From Cytophagales bacterium (GTDB lineage: Bacteria > Bacteroidota > Bacteroidia > Cytophagales > Spirosomataceae), in contig JANSYO010000044.1 in the NCBI GenBank assembly GCA_024742395.1, positions 1 to 37,438 of the forward strand: 37,438 nucleotides of DNA, written 5' to 3'. Under the pieces are notes generated by a model. That model was not told the DNA's origin, made no database searches, and saw only the letters and a list, made by a program, of their open reading frames with translations. Each line of letters begins with the position of its first letter. Position 1 is the stretch's first letter. The translations under genes and the position numbers were made by a program. Positions 1 through 9,488 of the stretch are shown here, piece after piece.

Positions 1-100
1 AATATCAAGAAAATGGCCTCATAAGGTCATTTGTTCCATTTTTTGGCTCTTAAATAACAAGTAAAACTATACCCAGACAAACCTCAGGTTTTTTGGCATG

Positions 101-141
101 AAAAAAGACCATCTCATTTTTTAATATGAGACAGCCTCTTT
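101..141. terminator. Imperfect hairpin, terminator-like, before the two-component operon
   Basis: An A-rich run is followed by TCTCAT (112-117), an 8-nt loop, then ATGAGA (126-131). An outer AAAGA (104-108) can pair with TCTTT (137-141) across an internal loop. Both flanks are A/T runs, so the hairpin could stop transcription from either side. The gene it would serve lies left of the window. In bases 1-100 only short in-frame stretches closed by stops are visible and nothing is recognisable. Confidence 0.5.
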
Positions 142-242
142 ATTATATAAGAGCATATTTTCTGTCAAAAAAGAATAGTATATTCACTTATACTTCCACA
201 CTATAAGACCTAAAAAACAACCTTAATCCGCCATAGCTGGTC

Positions 243-929
243 ATGAAAATACTGATTGTAGAAGACGAGCCAAAATTAATTACCTTTCTTAGAAAAGGTC
301 TGGAAGAGTTTGGCCATGAAGTTACGGTGTCTACTGATGGTGAAACTGGAGAGTTATTCGCCCTTTCAAAAACCTTTGATGCCCTCATAATTGATATTAA
401 CCTCCCAAAACAAAACGGATTCGATTTGCTCAGAAATATAAGAGCTAAAGAAGTACATACTCCTGCCATTATCCTCACCGCAATGTCATCGCTTTCTGAC
501 AAAGAAGAAGGCTTTGAAGCAGGTGCCGATGATTACTTGGTAAAACCCTTTGAGTTCAAGGAGCTCATATTAAGATTAAAGAACATCACCAAAAGACACT
601 CGGGTGAAACAGGAAGCAGAATACTAAAATTAGGAACCCTGACTCTGGACTTAAACTTGAAAAGAGCCAAACGAAACGATCGTAAAATACCATTAACAAA
701 CAAGGAATTTGAACTACTTAAATATCTTTTTCTAAACAAAAGCCGGGTCATTTCAAGAGCTGAACTCGCAGAAAATGTGTGGGAACAACGCTTTGACACA
801 GGCACGAACACCATTGATGTATACATTAATTTTTTAAGGAAGAAAATTGACAATGGCACTGAAAAAAAATTACTCCATACGGTCGTAGGAATGGGTTATC
901 TTTTTAGAGAAGAAAAAGACCTGCCATGA
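243..929 (+). CDS. OmpR/PhoB-family response regulator
   Basis: DNA-binding response regulator of 228 residues, the usual size for the OmpR family. The receiver domain (about 1-115) carries the acidic pocket (E7, D8), the phospho-acceptor D51 (in LIIDINLP), T79 and K101 (in VKPF). The winged-helix DNA-binding domain (about 128-222) has the typical LTNKEFELLKYL and VDVYI-like (IDVYINFLRKKI) segments and the terminal VGMGYLF hairpin. It is followed with a 4-base ATGA overlap by its sensor kinase, so the two are co-translated. The ATG at 243 begins the canonical MKILIVEDE receiver strand, so the start is secure. Its regulon is not shown by sequence. The SusC/SusD genes lie about 300 bp beyond the kinase, but pairing them is only positional inference. 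Confidence 0.93.
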   Translation: MKILIVEDEPKLITFLRKGLEEFGHEVTVSTDGETGELFALSKTFDALIIDINLPKQNGFDLLRNIRAKEVHTPAIILTAMSSLSDKEEGFEAGADDYLVKPFEFKELILRLKNITKRHSGETGSRILKLGTLTLDLNLKRAKRNDRKIPLTNKEFELLKYLFLNKSRVISRAELAENVWEQRFDTGTNTIDVYINFLRKKIDNGTEKKLLHTVVGMGYLFREEKDLP

Positions 930-2275
930 AAATTAAAGAAAAGTGGCCTCTCCAACTTGGACTCCTTGTCCTTTTAATTTTAAGTTCCTTCTCCTTAATT
1001 GTCTTTCGGATTTATAATAAAAACAGGTCTGAGACCTTCTATTCCTATTTGGAAGAAAGAGCTCATTTGCGATTTCAAATCCAGAATGACAAGATTGTCA
1101 AGAAAACCCCACTCAGTCAGTCCAGGTCTTTTAATGTAGACAAATATGCCATCTATTCTGCTACAGGAGAATTGATTGACCAATCGGGTCATGAAAGTAC
1201 CCATCTGAATAAGGATTTGCTCCAGTCTGTCTTATTATACAAGGTCAAATATTTAAAAAACGACGACCTGCAGGCAGTTTACGCTCTAATAGAAACTTCC
1301 ACTGGTCAGCGTTTTATTCTTTTTGAAGCAGCCATTGACGATTTAGGGCTAAAGAGAACTAGTTATTTAAAAAGCTTGCTTATAGCCTCTACTATCATTT
1401 CGTCACTCCTGTGCTATTTGTTCATTCGCATTATGGTTCAGAAAGGGATCAACCCGGTGGTTTCTATCATGCAAAAATTAGATAAGGCACAAAGCAAAAA
1501 CTTAAATCAGAAACTTAAGGAAGCAGAACAAAAAGATGAGATTGGCCTAATGGCCGGGGCATTTAATAACCTACTCGATCGGCTAAATTTAGGCTTGAAT
1601 GAACATAAAAGTTTTATTTCCTATGTGAGTCATGAACTTAGAACTCCGCTAACAATAATTCTGGGACATACCGAGGTAGCTCTTCTAAACGAGAGAACAA
1701 GCACCGAGTACCAAAAAACATTAACAATAATAAAGGAAGAAGTTTCAGATCTGATTCTTTTGGCAAACCATCTGCTAGCTTTAAGCAAGACTAATATTGA
1801 ACCCGAAAATCTTGAGTTAAAGGCAGGCAGAATAGATGAGGTAGTTTGGAAAGCCAAAGATCTGCTAAAAAAAAGAAGTAGTGACTGCCAGGTGGAGGTC
1901 AATTTTGATCGACGTCTCGATACTCCCGACTATCTCCTACTCCCGAAAATCAATGAAGAACTTTTGAAAATAGCCATGTTTAACCTCATGGAGAATGCCT
2001 GCAAATATTCTTCAAATCACCGGGTAGAAATAAACATATTGGCCACCAGAAAAAAAGTAGAAATACATTTCAAAGACGCGGGAAAAGGGATACCTGATAG
2101 CGAGCTCGAAGATATTCTTGCACCTTTTTTCAGGTCCCGCCATACTGACTCCATGGAAGGCCATGGACTGGGGCTGCCTTTAACAAAACAAATTATAGAT
2201 CTGCATAAAGGAGAGATGATCATTCACTCTGAGATAAATAAAGGAACTACCGTCATTCTTAAGTTTGACCGTTAA
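926..2275 (+). CDS. Membrane sensor histidine kinase (HAMP-HisKA-HATPase)
   Basis: Partner kinase of the upstream regulator; its ATG overlaps the regulator's stop by 4 bp. Two membrane segments (about 8-30 and 148-168) flank a periplasmic sensor region of about 120 residues with no recognisable domain. A HAMP linker (about 170-222) leads to the HisKA helix, with the phosphorylated H236 in SYVSHELRTPL. The ATPase domain shows the N box (NLMENACKY, N357), G1 (DAGKGIP, from D384) and G2 (GHGLGLPL, from G412). All catalytic motifs are intact. The organisation resembles the BaeS/CusS-like class of kinases that sense envelope or metal stress. The signal cannot be deduced from the sensor sequence. 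Confidence 0.92.
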   Translation: MKIKEKWPLQLGLLVLLILSSFSLIVFRIYNKNRSETFYSYLEERAHLRFQIQNDKIVKKTPLSQSRSFNVDKYAIYSATGELIDQSGHESTHLNKDLLQSVLLYKVKYLKNDDLQAVYALIETSTGQRFILFEAAIDDLGLKRTSYLKSLLIASTIISSLLCYLFIRIMVQKGINPVVSIMQKLDKAQSKNLNQKLKEAEQKDEIGLMAGAFNNLLDRLNLGLNEHKSFISYVSHELRTPLTIILGHTEVALLNERTSTEYQKTLTIIKEEVSDLILLANHLLALSKTNIEPENLELKAGRIDEVVWKAKDLLKKRSSDCQVEVNFDRRLDTPDYLLLPKINEELLKIAMFNLMENACKYSSNHRVEINILATRKKVEIHFKDAGKGIPDSELEDILAPFFRSRHTDSMEGHGLGLPLTKQIIDLHKGEMIIHSEINKGTTVILKFDR

Positions 2276-2306
2276 GTTTTAATCCTGTATCAACTACTTG
2301 TTTTTA

Positions 2307-2338
2307 AAGTATTCAAAATGACTTAATACTTCTTTTTG
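2307..2338 (+). terminator. Weak AT-rich terminator after the kinase
   Basis: AAGTATT (2307-2313) and AATACTT (2325-2331) form a 7-bp stem with an 11-nt loop, followed by CTTTTTG. It lies about 30 bp after the kinase stop. The stem is AT-only apart from one G-C pair, so strength is doubtful. Confidence 0.4.
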
Positions 2339-2494
2339 TAATAGCAATAGCATGCTTGAAATGCAAATGCCAGAATATTCTTTTTTGAAGTGAAATTTCT
2401 GTTCTTACCTACACATTAAAAAGTATTAAAAAACGAATTAAATTACAATTAAATCGTTTACTACCAGCACAGTACATGTCAGTCTATTGACTAA

Positions 2495-2540
2495 TTTTCA
2501 GTTCTATTTTGAACAGTTAACTACCGTTCAAAACTGAAAA
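2495..2540. promoter_or_regulatory. Long bulged palindrome 47 bp before susC-like start
   Basis: The right arm GTTCAAAACTGAAAA (2526-2540) is fully matched on the left by TTTTCAG (2495-2501) plus TTTTGAAC (2507-2514), which are separated by a 5-nt bulge (2502-2506). The loop is 11 nt (2515-2525) and contains the small palindrome AGTTAACT. This is seen directly. It could be an operator, a transcript-stabilising hairpin in the 5' leader, or a folding element controlling SusC translation. No U-run follows, so an intrinsic terminator is unlikely. Confidence 0.5.
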
Positions 2541-2587
2541 CCTAAACCTTTTCTTTAACTCATTTTTTAACTAAACCTTATTGATTT

Positions 2588-5500
2588 ATGAAAAAATCTG
2601 GACCCAATCGGTCTTCGCAAAGAAGACATTTGATTGAATTCGGCAGAGTCAAACTTTTGTTGATTCTTTTAACCTTAAGTGCCTTTACTGTATCTGCTCA
2701 GATTACGGGTACTGTTTTCGCAGATGACGGCACTGTGCTGCCTGGTGTTAGTATAATTGTTAAAGGAACTACCAATGGAACCTCTACAGATGCAGACGGT
2801 AATTACCGAATAAACGCCTCACCAAACAGCAGACTAGTCTTTTCTTTTGTAGGCTATATTTCTCAGGAGGTAGAGGTAGGTACACGCTCAAAATTTGACG
2901 TAACAATGCAATCGGATGCATCAACTCTGGAGGAGGTAGTGGTAGTGGGTTATGGTACCCAAAAGAAGAGCCAATTAACCGGAGCCATTTCTCAGGTAAC
3001 GGCTAAGGAGATAAGTGAAATGCCCATTACAAACCTGGGTCAGGCTCTACAAGGTAGAGCTGCCGGTGTAGATGTTTCACAATCTGGAAGCAAGCCTGGA
3101 CAAACACCCAAAATACTTATTCGTGGTCGTAGATCTTTCAATGCCGGGAACGATCCTCTTTATGTTGTAGATGGGATTCCGCTATCTGCAGGCTATGAAG
3201 ACATAAACCCTAATGACATCCAATCAATGGAAATACTGAAGGATGCTACAGCCACCGCAATTTATGGGGCCAGGGGAGCAAATGGTGTTATTCTGATTAC
3301 AACCAAAAGAGGAGCTCCAAAAGGCAAAACTACTGTCACGTATGACTCTTATGTTGGTCAGTCTTCTGCTATTAAACAAATGGAATTATTCTCTGGGGAG
3401 GAATTTGCAGAATATGTTAGAGAAGCTTACAGATCAACGGGTCTTTACAACGATGCCAATGGAAACCCGGTACCTACAGGAGTAGCAGACCCTGCTGCAG
3501 ATGCAAAAGTGGCGGTACTAGGAGGCGACCCTAACGTTGCCGCAGGTATAGCTGCTGGCAGAAACACTCAGTATCAGGATTTATTGTTAAGAAATGGATT
3601 TACCCAAAACCACACAATTGGTGTACAAGGTGGTAACGATCGTACTCAATTCTACCTTTCAGGAGGTTTTTATGTAGACAAAGGAATTACGAAAGGTCTT
3701 GATTACAACCGTAATTCGTTAAGAGCCAATATTGATCATACGATAAACAAACGTATCAAAGTGGGCTTGTCCTCTTATATGATGTACTCAGTCAGGAATG
3801 GGGAAAACCTGAACCCTTATAGCTTTACCCTTAATCAAAACCCCTTAGGTTCTCCTTATAACGAAGATGGGACATTAAACTTTACACCGACAAATGATGC
3901 TCTTTTAACCAATCCATTGGCTGAAATTGTAGATGGAGCTCAGGTGGATAACAATCAAAAATACAGAGTATTCAATAGTGCCTATCTTTCTGTCAAAATT
4001 CTTGATGGTTTAACTTATCGAGCCAATTTCGGGCCCGACTTTACCTTATCCAGATCCGGAAGGTTTATTGGTTCTGCTACGAACGCAAGAAAAGGTGGAG
4101 ATCCGCAAGCAAGCAGCACAGCACGTTTTGGCTTTAACTACACCATTGAGAATATTCTAAATTATACCAAGTCTGTTGGTGATCACAATTTCAATGTTAC
4201 TGCCCTTCATTCAATTCAGCGTGATAATTACGAAGAATATATTACCAATGTGCAGGGGATTCCGGCCGAAACGCAGCAGTTCTACAATCAAGGCAACGCC
4301 AGTTTAGTAACCGGTGTAAACAGTAAGCTAATTGAATGGACCATTAACTCATTCATGGGCCGTATTAACTACGATCTAAAAGACAAATACTTAGTTACGC
4401 TTACAATGCGACGTGATGGTTCAAGCCGATTCGGAGAAAATACCAAATACGGTAACTTCCCTGGTGTAGCGGTAGGATGGAATCTTGGTAGCGAGTCGTT
4501 TATGCAAGCGGTAAATTGGCTTGATCTGTTAAAAATAAGAGCCGGATGGGGCGAGGTAGGAAACCAAGGGGTAAACCCATATCAGACTCAAGGCCAGCTA
4601 GCCAGAACAACTTATGCCTGGGATAATGCCGCAGCCTTTGGTTACAGACCAAGCACTATCGGAAATCCTGACTTGCGTTGGGAAGCCTCAGCAACTGCAA
4701 ACATAGGACTTGACTTTTCATTATGGAGAGGACGCCTGCAAGGATCATTAGAACTTTACCAAACCAATACCACTGCCCTACTATTATCTGATCAGCTACC
4801 GGGTTCTATTGGTTTTAGCTCAGTGACCAGAAACGTTGGTGAAACCAGAAACAGAGGTATTGAATTAGGGTTCACCACAGTAAATGTAAACTCAGGAGGT
4901 GGATTTAAATGGACAACTGATTTCCAGTTTACCAAGAACAACGAAGCGATTCTTTCCCTTTACAATGGCTCTGTTGACGATATTGGTAACAGATGGTTTA
5001 TTGGTCAACCTTTGAATTCATATTATGACTTTAAGAAAGAAGGAATTTGGCAATTAGGTGAAGAAGAATTGGCGAAATCTTTTGGTAGTTCTGTGGGCCA
5101 GATTCGTGTACAAGACACAAACAATGACGGTAAAACAACGGCGGATGACCGTGTGATCATTGGTTCTGATATCCCGGACTTTAGTGCCGGACTAACCAAT
5201 AGATTCAACTACAAGAATTTCGATTTCTCCTTTTTCCTATTCGGGAGATTTGGCCAAACTATTGTCAGTGGTTTCCACCAGGGTAACAATGCACTAGCCG
5301 GCAGATATCAGCAGATAAAAGTTGACTACTGGACACCTCTAAACCCTACAAATGAGTTTCCAAGACCAAAAAGCACGCAAGAGTTTCCGGTATATAATAC
5401 CTCGCTTATCTATTATGATGGTTCTTTCCTGAAACTGCGTAACATAAACTTTGGCTATCAATTCAACGAAGCCATAGCTCAAAAGCTAGGAATGGAATCT

Positions 5501-5686
5501 TTAAGGCTATTCTCTAGTATTCAGCAGCCAAAAATCTGGGCTAAATACATGTCAAAATATAATGGCGTTGACCCTGAAGTGGCTATCAGTAATAACTCTG
5601 GCGGCACTTCACTTGGTAACAATATTGGTGGTGGTGTAACACCATCTACCAAGGTTTTCACTTTTGGTTTAAATGCTAAATTCTAA
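2588..5686 (+). CDS. SusC/RagA-family TonB-dependent outer-membrane transporter
   Basis: Outer-membrane barrel that imports oligosaccharides, or sometimes peptides, using TonB energy, working with a SusD lid. At 1032 residues it has the family's length. An N-terminal signal (hydrophobic 22-36, cleavage probably after VSAQ, residue 38) is followed by a carboxypeptidase-regulatory-like domain (39-108) and the TonB box LEEVVVVGYG (114-123). Next come the plug (QALQGRAAGV, LIRGRRSFN, DPLYVVDGIPL, YGARGANGVILITTKRG) and the 22-strand barrel, ending in TFGLNAKF with a C-terminal aromatic. SusD follows after 18 bp. The signal peptide has an unusually long polar start (MKKSGPNRSSQRR). A later start is not obvious, since no other Met lies before the hydrophobic core. 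Substrate cannot be read from sequence, but the neighbouring enzymes suggest an acetylated plant glycan. Confidence 0.95.
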   Translation: MKKSGPNRSSQRRHLIEFGRVKLLLILLTLSAFTVSAQITGTVFADDGTVLPGVSIIVKGTTNGTSTDADGNYRINASPNSRLVFSFVGYISQEVEVGTRSKFDVTMQSDASTLEEVVVVGYGTQKKSQLTGAISQVTAKEISEMPITNLGQALQGRAAGVDVSQSGSKPGQTPKILIRGRRSFNAGNDPLYVVDGIPLSAGYEDINPNDIQSMEILKDATATAIYGARGANGVILITTKRGAPKGKTTVTYDSYVGQSSAIKQMELFSGEEFAEYVREAYRSTGLYNDANGNPVPTGVADPAADAKVAVLGGDPNVAAGIAAGRNTQYQDLLLRNGFTQNHTIGVQGGNDRTQFYLSGGFYVDKGITKGLDYNRNSLRANIDHTINKRIKVGLSSYMMYSVRNGENLNPYSFTLNQNPLGSPYNEDGTLNFTPTNDALLTNPLAEIVDGAQVDNNQKYRVFNSAYLSVKILDGLTYRANFGPDFTLSRSGRFIGSATNARKGGDPQASSTARFGFNYTIENILNYTKSVGDHNFNVTALHSIQRDNYEEYITNVQGIPAETQQFYNQGNASLVTGVNSKLIEWTINSFMGRINYDLKDKYLVTLTMRRDGSSRFGENTKYGNFPGVAVGWNLGSESFMQAVNWLDLLKIRAGWGEVGNQGVNPYQTQGQLARTTYAWDNAAAFGYRPSTIGNPDLRWEASATANIGLDFSLWRGRLQGSLELYQTNTTALLLSDQLPGSIGFSSVTRNVGETRNRGIELGFTTVNVNSGGGFKWTTDFQFTKNNEAILSLYNGSVDDIGNRWFIGQPLNSYYDFKKEGIWQLGEEELAKSFGSSVGQIRVQDTNNDGKTTADDRVIIGSDIPDFSAGLTNRFNYKNFDFSFFLFGRFGQTIVSGFHQGNNALAGRYQQIKVDYWTPLNPTNEFPRPKSTQEFPVYNTSLIYYDGSFLKLRNINFGYQFNEAIAQKLGMESLRLFSSIQQPKIWAKYMSKYNGVDPEVAISNNSGGTSLGNNIGGGVTPSTKVFTFGLNAKF

Positions 5687-5704
5687 TTCTAAATAAGTAA
5701 TAAA

Positions 5705-7378
5705 ATGATAGTAAAGAATATAAAACAAGCGTTGAGAACAGTGAGTGTTTTTGCACTAATGTTCACAACGATATCTTGTGAAGACCTGTTAAAAGAGGAG
5801 ATCGTTTCAGGTATTGGCAATGACTACATGAATACTCCAAAAGGATTTGAAGATGGAGTAAATGCTGCCTATTCGACTTTAAGGTATTTTTATGGCACCC
5901 AGCAAGGCCTTACCTTAACAGAATATGGCACCGATATCTATGCAACAGGTGCAGATGGAGGTTATAAAGGTTTTCACTTTTATGATACGCAATTACAGCC
6001 TACGGTAGACTATCTGGGTAATACCTGGGATGAACTATACAGAGGCATTAATACATGTAATGCCATCATTGGCAGAGCTCCCGCTTCTACTGTTAATGAA
6101 AGTATAAAGAAAGTGAGAGTGGCTGAGGCCAAATTCCTGAGAGCACAGTATTATTTTATCCTTTTTCAGCAATTCGGCCCGGTAGATCTTAGGCTTGAAG
6201 AAACTCTTGCTCCAACAAAATCTACTGCGAGAGTCACAGAAGCCGAGATGTATAATGCAATCATAAAGGATTTCACAGATGCTATTGCTGATTTACCTGC
6301 TTCACAAAGTCAATATGGCAGAGCTACAAAGCCAGCTGCTGAAATGGCTTTAGCAAAAGTGTACCTTGCAAAAGCATATTCATCTTCAAAAGCATCAGAT
6401 GACTTCAGCAAAGCTGCTACTCTTTGTCAGAGCGTTGTTGCCAATTATGGTTTCTCTTTGCTGTCTGATTTCGCTTCAGTGTTTGATGAAAATAATCAGA
6501 AAAACTCTGAAATAATTTTTGCTGTGCAATACACCTCAGACCCTCTTACCAATGTGACCAATAATACAAATGCGGTAAACGGAGGCAATAATCTTCACCT
6601 GTTCTTTGGTATGCAATACGACGTTCAGGCGGGTATGCAAAGAGATGTATTTTACGGCAGACCTTTTAAAAGACTTCGTCCTACTTCCTATTTGTTAGAC
6701 GTTTGTTTTGCTGACAGAACCAATGATTCAAGGTACAAGAAAACGTTTAGAGATACCTGGAAATCAAATAAGCCAGGGACATATAATACAGCATTTGACG
6801 ATTCAAAAGCCAAGGTAACTTTTGCCAGTGGAGATACCACCATTTTTATACCTGGTTATGAAATGTCAAAAGAAGAAAGAGCAAAAAGACCGTATCAGGT
6901 ATTGGTTCCGAGTAAATACTCTGAGGCACTATTCCCTACATTAATGAAATTTTTTGACACCAAAAGACCTGATATGACCTATGAGTCTGGTAGCAGAGAT
7001 TATTTCGTCTTCAGGCTTGCCGATACTTATCTGATGCTTGCAGAAGCTCAGCTGGGTGCAGGCAATAAACAGGCTGCTACAGATGCCTTAAATATGGTGA
7101 GAAAAAGAGCGGCATGGCCAGGTCATGAAGCAGATATGCTGATTACTTCAGCACAAATGGACTTTGAGATGCTTATGCAGGAGAGAGCCAGAGAATTAGC
7201 CGGAGAACTTACCCGATGGATGGATCTTAAACGTTGGGGTAACCTTGTAGACAGAGTAAAACTCTACAATCCGCAAGCGGCACCAAATGTAGCTGCTAAG
7301 CACTTGGTAAGACCAATTCCTCAAACGCAAATTGACCGATCTGAAGCAGGATCTTTTGCTCAGAACACAGGATATTAA
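5705..7378 (+). CDS. SusD/RagB-family glycan-binding lipoprotein
   Basis: Cell-surface lipoprotein that closes over the SusC barrel and captures substrate. The lipoprotein signal ends in TTISC, giving lipid attachment at C25. The N-terminal region has the family-typical TPKGFEDGVNAAYSTLR and WDELYRGINTCNAII segments. TPR-like helices follow (AEAKFLRAQYYFILFQQFG, AEMALAKVYLAKAYSS). The C-terminal part has RLADTYLMLAEAQLGAGN and the ending KHLVRPIPQTQID, near-universal in SusD proteins. Length 557 is normal. It lies 18 bp downstream of the SusC gene and ahead of a clear terminator, so the two form a bicistronic unit. The lipobox has Thr rather than Leu at -3, a mild departure. Confidence 0.94.
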   Translation: MIVKNIKQALRTVSVFALMFTTISCEDLLKEEIVSGIGNDYMNTPKGFEDGVNAAYSTLRYFYGTQQGLTLTEYGTDIYATGADGGYKGFHFYDTQLQPTVDYLGNTWDELYRGINTCNAIIGRAPASTVNESIKKVRVAEAKFLRAQYYFILFQQFGPVDLRLEETLAPTKSTARVTEAEMYNAIIKDFTDAIADLPASQSQYGRATKPAAEMALAKVYLAKAYSSSKASDDFSKAATLCQSVVANYGFSLLSDFASVFDENNQKNSEIIFAVQYTSDPLTNVTNNTNAVNGGNNLHLFFGMQYDVQAGMQRDVFYGRPFKRLRPTSYLLDVCFADRTNDSRYKKTFRDTWKSNKPGTYNTAFDDSKAKVTFASGDTTIFIPGYEMSKEERAKRPYQVLVPSKYSEALFPTLMKFFDTKRPDMTYESGSRDYFVFRLADTYLMLAEAQLGAGNKQAATDALNMVRKRAAWPGHEADMLITSAQMDFEMLMQERARELAGELTRWMDLKRWGNLVDRVKLYNPQAAPNVAAKHLVRPIPQTQIDRSEAGSFAQNTGY

Positions 7379-7421
7379 AGATTAACTCGAAAGAGTTTAT
7401 TAAGTTGAATAATACAATAAG

Positions 7422-7454
7422 AGCGTCCCTGTAAATTGGGATGCTTTTATTTTT
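7422..7454 (+). terminator. Intrinsic terminator of the SusCD operon
   Basis: AGCGTCCC (7422-7429) pairs with GGGATGCT (7438-7445), 8 bp with one G-U pair and an 8-nt loop, followed by a T-rich tail (7446-7454). It lies 44 bp past the SusD stop and between convergent genes, so it may also help end the minus-strand operon. Confidence 0.85.
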
Positions 7455-7496
7455 AATGACTTCCTCAAGGATTAGAATTAAATAGAAAACCGTAAT

Positions 7497-9479
7497 CTAT
7501 TCAAAGTGCACTCCTTCAGTAACTCCTTTCCAGGCATCTGTTCTAAAAGGTGAAGCTGGCAAATTCTCTGAATTATATAAATTGGCATCAATGGGCGAAT
7601 CAGACCATCCATAGCGAACCGCTACGGGTCTTTTCACCGCTTCATGAGAGACCACCACTTTATCATTGACTATTTCAGCTTTAGCAAAATAGAATTTCTG
7701 ATCTGCCCCGGCAATTTCAAATCCCTCAAGGTTGCCATATTTGTTTGAAGATTTTAAGCCCTCTCCTACGTAGCTAAAACTCAATTCAGCTTTATTACCT
7801 TTCACACGCATTGACTTATATCTGGGACCCGATCCAAGTATATTAAAACCATAGGTATTTTCCAGAACATTGAGTCCCAGCCTTAGCCCTACATCCTGCT
7901 TATTCCTTGGGTGTATATCTTTTGGATTTCCAATATCTATAATAACCGCCTCACCGGTTTTTGGCAGTGCTAAAGTCATACTTTGAGCTTCTCTTAGCTC
8001 TGCCCAGGCAGAACCACTGTTACTATCATTAAACGGCCCATAACTTGATAACTGAACCCAATAAAAAGGAAATTCTGAGGACCACTGCTTACGCCAATCT
8101 TTAATTAAAAGCGGAAAAGACTTTCTATAGTCATGGGCTCTTCCGGCATTTGATTCTCCCTGATACCATAGTGCTCCTTTGATTTCAAAACCTACTATCG
8201 GGGCAATCATTCCATTATAAAGAAGAGCACCTTCGTTATTCATCCATGGAGCATAGGTTCTTTCAGAATCCCAGCTTGGTCTGGCATACCATTCCTCTTT
8301 CATTAAAGGAATTGACTTTCCACTTATTTCCAAAGAATAGTCATCAGACGAGCCATAAAGACCTAAACCTGTGTACTTCGGCTCTCTATTAGCCGAAAAT
8401 TTGACTAAAAGACTGTTAATCCCCTTTTTCCAGATTCCTTTAGGAATATCAATGACAATCTTGTCTTTATGGTAACCATGATGCACCAGTTTACCATTGA
8501 TATAAAAGGCAATATCTCCGGAAGTGTAACCAAAATTCAGACTTGATTCGGCTAAATGATTATCAGAATCTAGCTTTATATCTTTCTGAATGTACACGGT
8601 CCCTCTAAAAGAAGGAACCCCTTTCCAGTCCCACTGATACATAGGCGAGATTTTAATCCAATCACTAAAGTCATAGCTATCACTAAGATATTCTTCTTCG
8701 TTCAAAGAACTGATGTCAAAATCCTTTGTGCCATGAAACTTCTTTATCGTTGCCTTCTCCATTTTACGGTCTGATTCCTTCCAGTTTTGAGGCATAGTAA
8801 GTGCATAGTCACGTAAAACATCGGAAGTCAGCATAGACTCACGGCTTATCCAGGTCTCTACATGAGAACCACCCCAAGAACTATGAACCAGCCCTACCGG
8901 TATACCTAATTCAGCTGAAATTTTTCTGGCGAAGAAATAGCCAACAGCCGAAAAACCACCCACAGTTTCCGGGCTACAGACCTGCCATTCCTTATCTTCA
9001 AAGTCCTTTTGCGGTTCAAAAGCCGTAGCTTTAGGTATTTCAATATGTCGAATCAAAGGATAATTGGCCGTGGCAATTTCTATTTCCGCGTTGTTCACTG
9101 CATTTACCTTCCATTCCATGTTTGACTGTCCTGAGCAAAGCCACACTTCTCCTATTAAAATATCAGAAAACTCAAATTTTTCATCAGAGTCTGAAACCTG
9201 CATGAGCCATCCTTCTTTCGAAGTCTTTTCCGGACTTAACTCTATTTCCCATCTCCCCGCTGAAGAGGTTAGCACTGAGTAATTTTTCTCATGGAAATTT
9301 ATTGTCACTTTTTCATTTGCGGTATTCCAACCCCATACCTTTATTGGTTTATCTCTTTGTAAAACCATGTGGTCTCCAAAAATATTGGCGACTTTTAATT
9401 GACCAAATGCTGTTTGGCCCATGGCCAAAACTATCAGAAATAAGTATTTCTTCATTTCAAAAATCTTGTTGAATTTCAT
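7497..9479 (-). CDS. Sialate O-acetylesterase-like SGNH esterase
   Basis: Secreted carbohydrate acetylesterase of the SASA/SGNH type, probably removing O-acetyl groups from sugars in a glycan. The nucleophile S119 is in WLCSGQSNMEW and the second block, KDIHPRNKQDVGLRL, supplies D521 and H523; numbering is from the ATG at 9479. WYQGESNAG (strand-helix element) is also typical. An inserted jelly-roll-like segment (about 290-390, GTVYIQKDIKLD to YFIN-like FYINGKLVHH) matches the sugar-binding insertion of this family. The signal peptide (MKKYLFLIVLAMGQTAFG) begins at residue 9, so the real start may be the ATG at 9455. It is 9 bp downstream of the serine hydrolase gene (33 bp if 9455 is used), in one operon. 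Sialic acid itself is not implied: many relatives act on plant polysaccharides. Confidence 0.88.
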   Translation of the reverse strand: MKFNKIFEMKKYLFLIVLAMGQTAFGQLKVANIFGDHMVLQRDKPIKVWGWNTANEKVTINFHEKNYSVLTSSAGRWEIELSPEKTSKEGWLMQVSDSDEKFEFSDILIGEVWLCSGQSNMEWKVNAVNNAEIEIATANYPLIRHIEIPKATAFEPQKDFEDKEWQVCSPETVGGFSAVGYFFARKISAELGIPVGLVHSSWGGSHVETWISRESMLTSDVLRDYALTMPQNWKESDRKMEKATIKKFHGTKDFDISSLNEEEYLSDSYDFSDWIKISPMYQWDWKGVPSFRGTVYIQKDIKLDSDNHLAESSLNFGYTSGDIAFYINGKLVHHGYHKDKIVIDIPKGIWKKGINSLLVKFSANREPKYTGLGLYGSSDDYSLEISGKSIPLMKEEWYARPSWDSERTYAPWMNNEGALLYNGMIAPIVGFEIKGALWYQGESNAGRAHDYRKSFPLLIKDWRKQWSSEFPFYWVQLSSYGPFNDSNSGSAWAELREAQSMTLALPKTGEAVIIDIGNPKDIHPRNKQDVGLRLGLNVLENTYGFNILGSGPRYKSMRVKGNKAELSFSYVGEGLKSSNKYGNLEGFEIAGADQKFYFAKAEIVNDKVVVSHEAVKRPVAVRYGWSDSPIDANLYNSENLPASPFRTDAWKGVTEGVHFE

Positions 9480-9488
9480 CGGTTATCT

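Larger units (their letters stand above)
2276..2587. other. Intergenic region carrying the SusC leader
   Basis: This gap of 312 bp has no open frame of note. It holds the weak hairpin near 2307-2331, an AT-rich stretch, and the palindrome at 2495-2540 listed separately. No confident TAnnTTTG promoter was found. Candidates such as TATTTTG at 2505 lack a correctly spaced TTG. Confidence 0.6.

Noticed and set aside
1-24. Open frame at the left edge ending in TAA (seven codons)
   Set aside because: Too short to distinguish from chance. No family could be recognised.
2505-2511. TATTTTG as the SusC promoter -7 element
   Set aside because: One base short of TAnnTTTG, lies inside the palindrome arm, and the nearest upstream TTG is at the wrong spacing.
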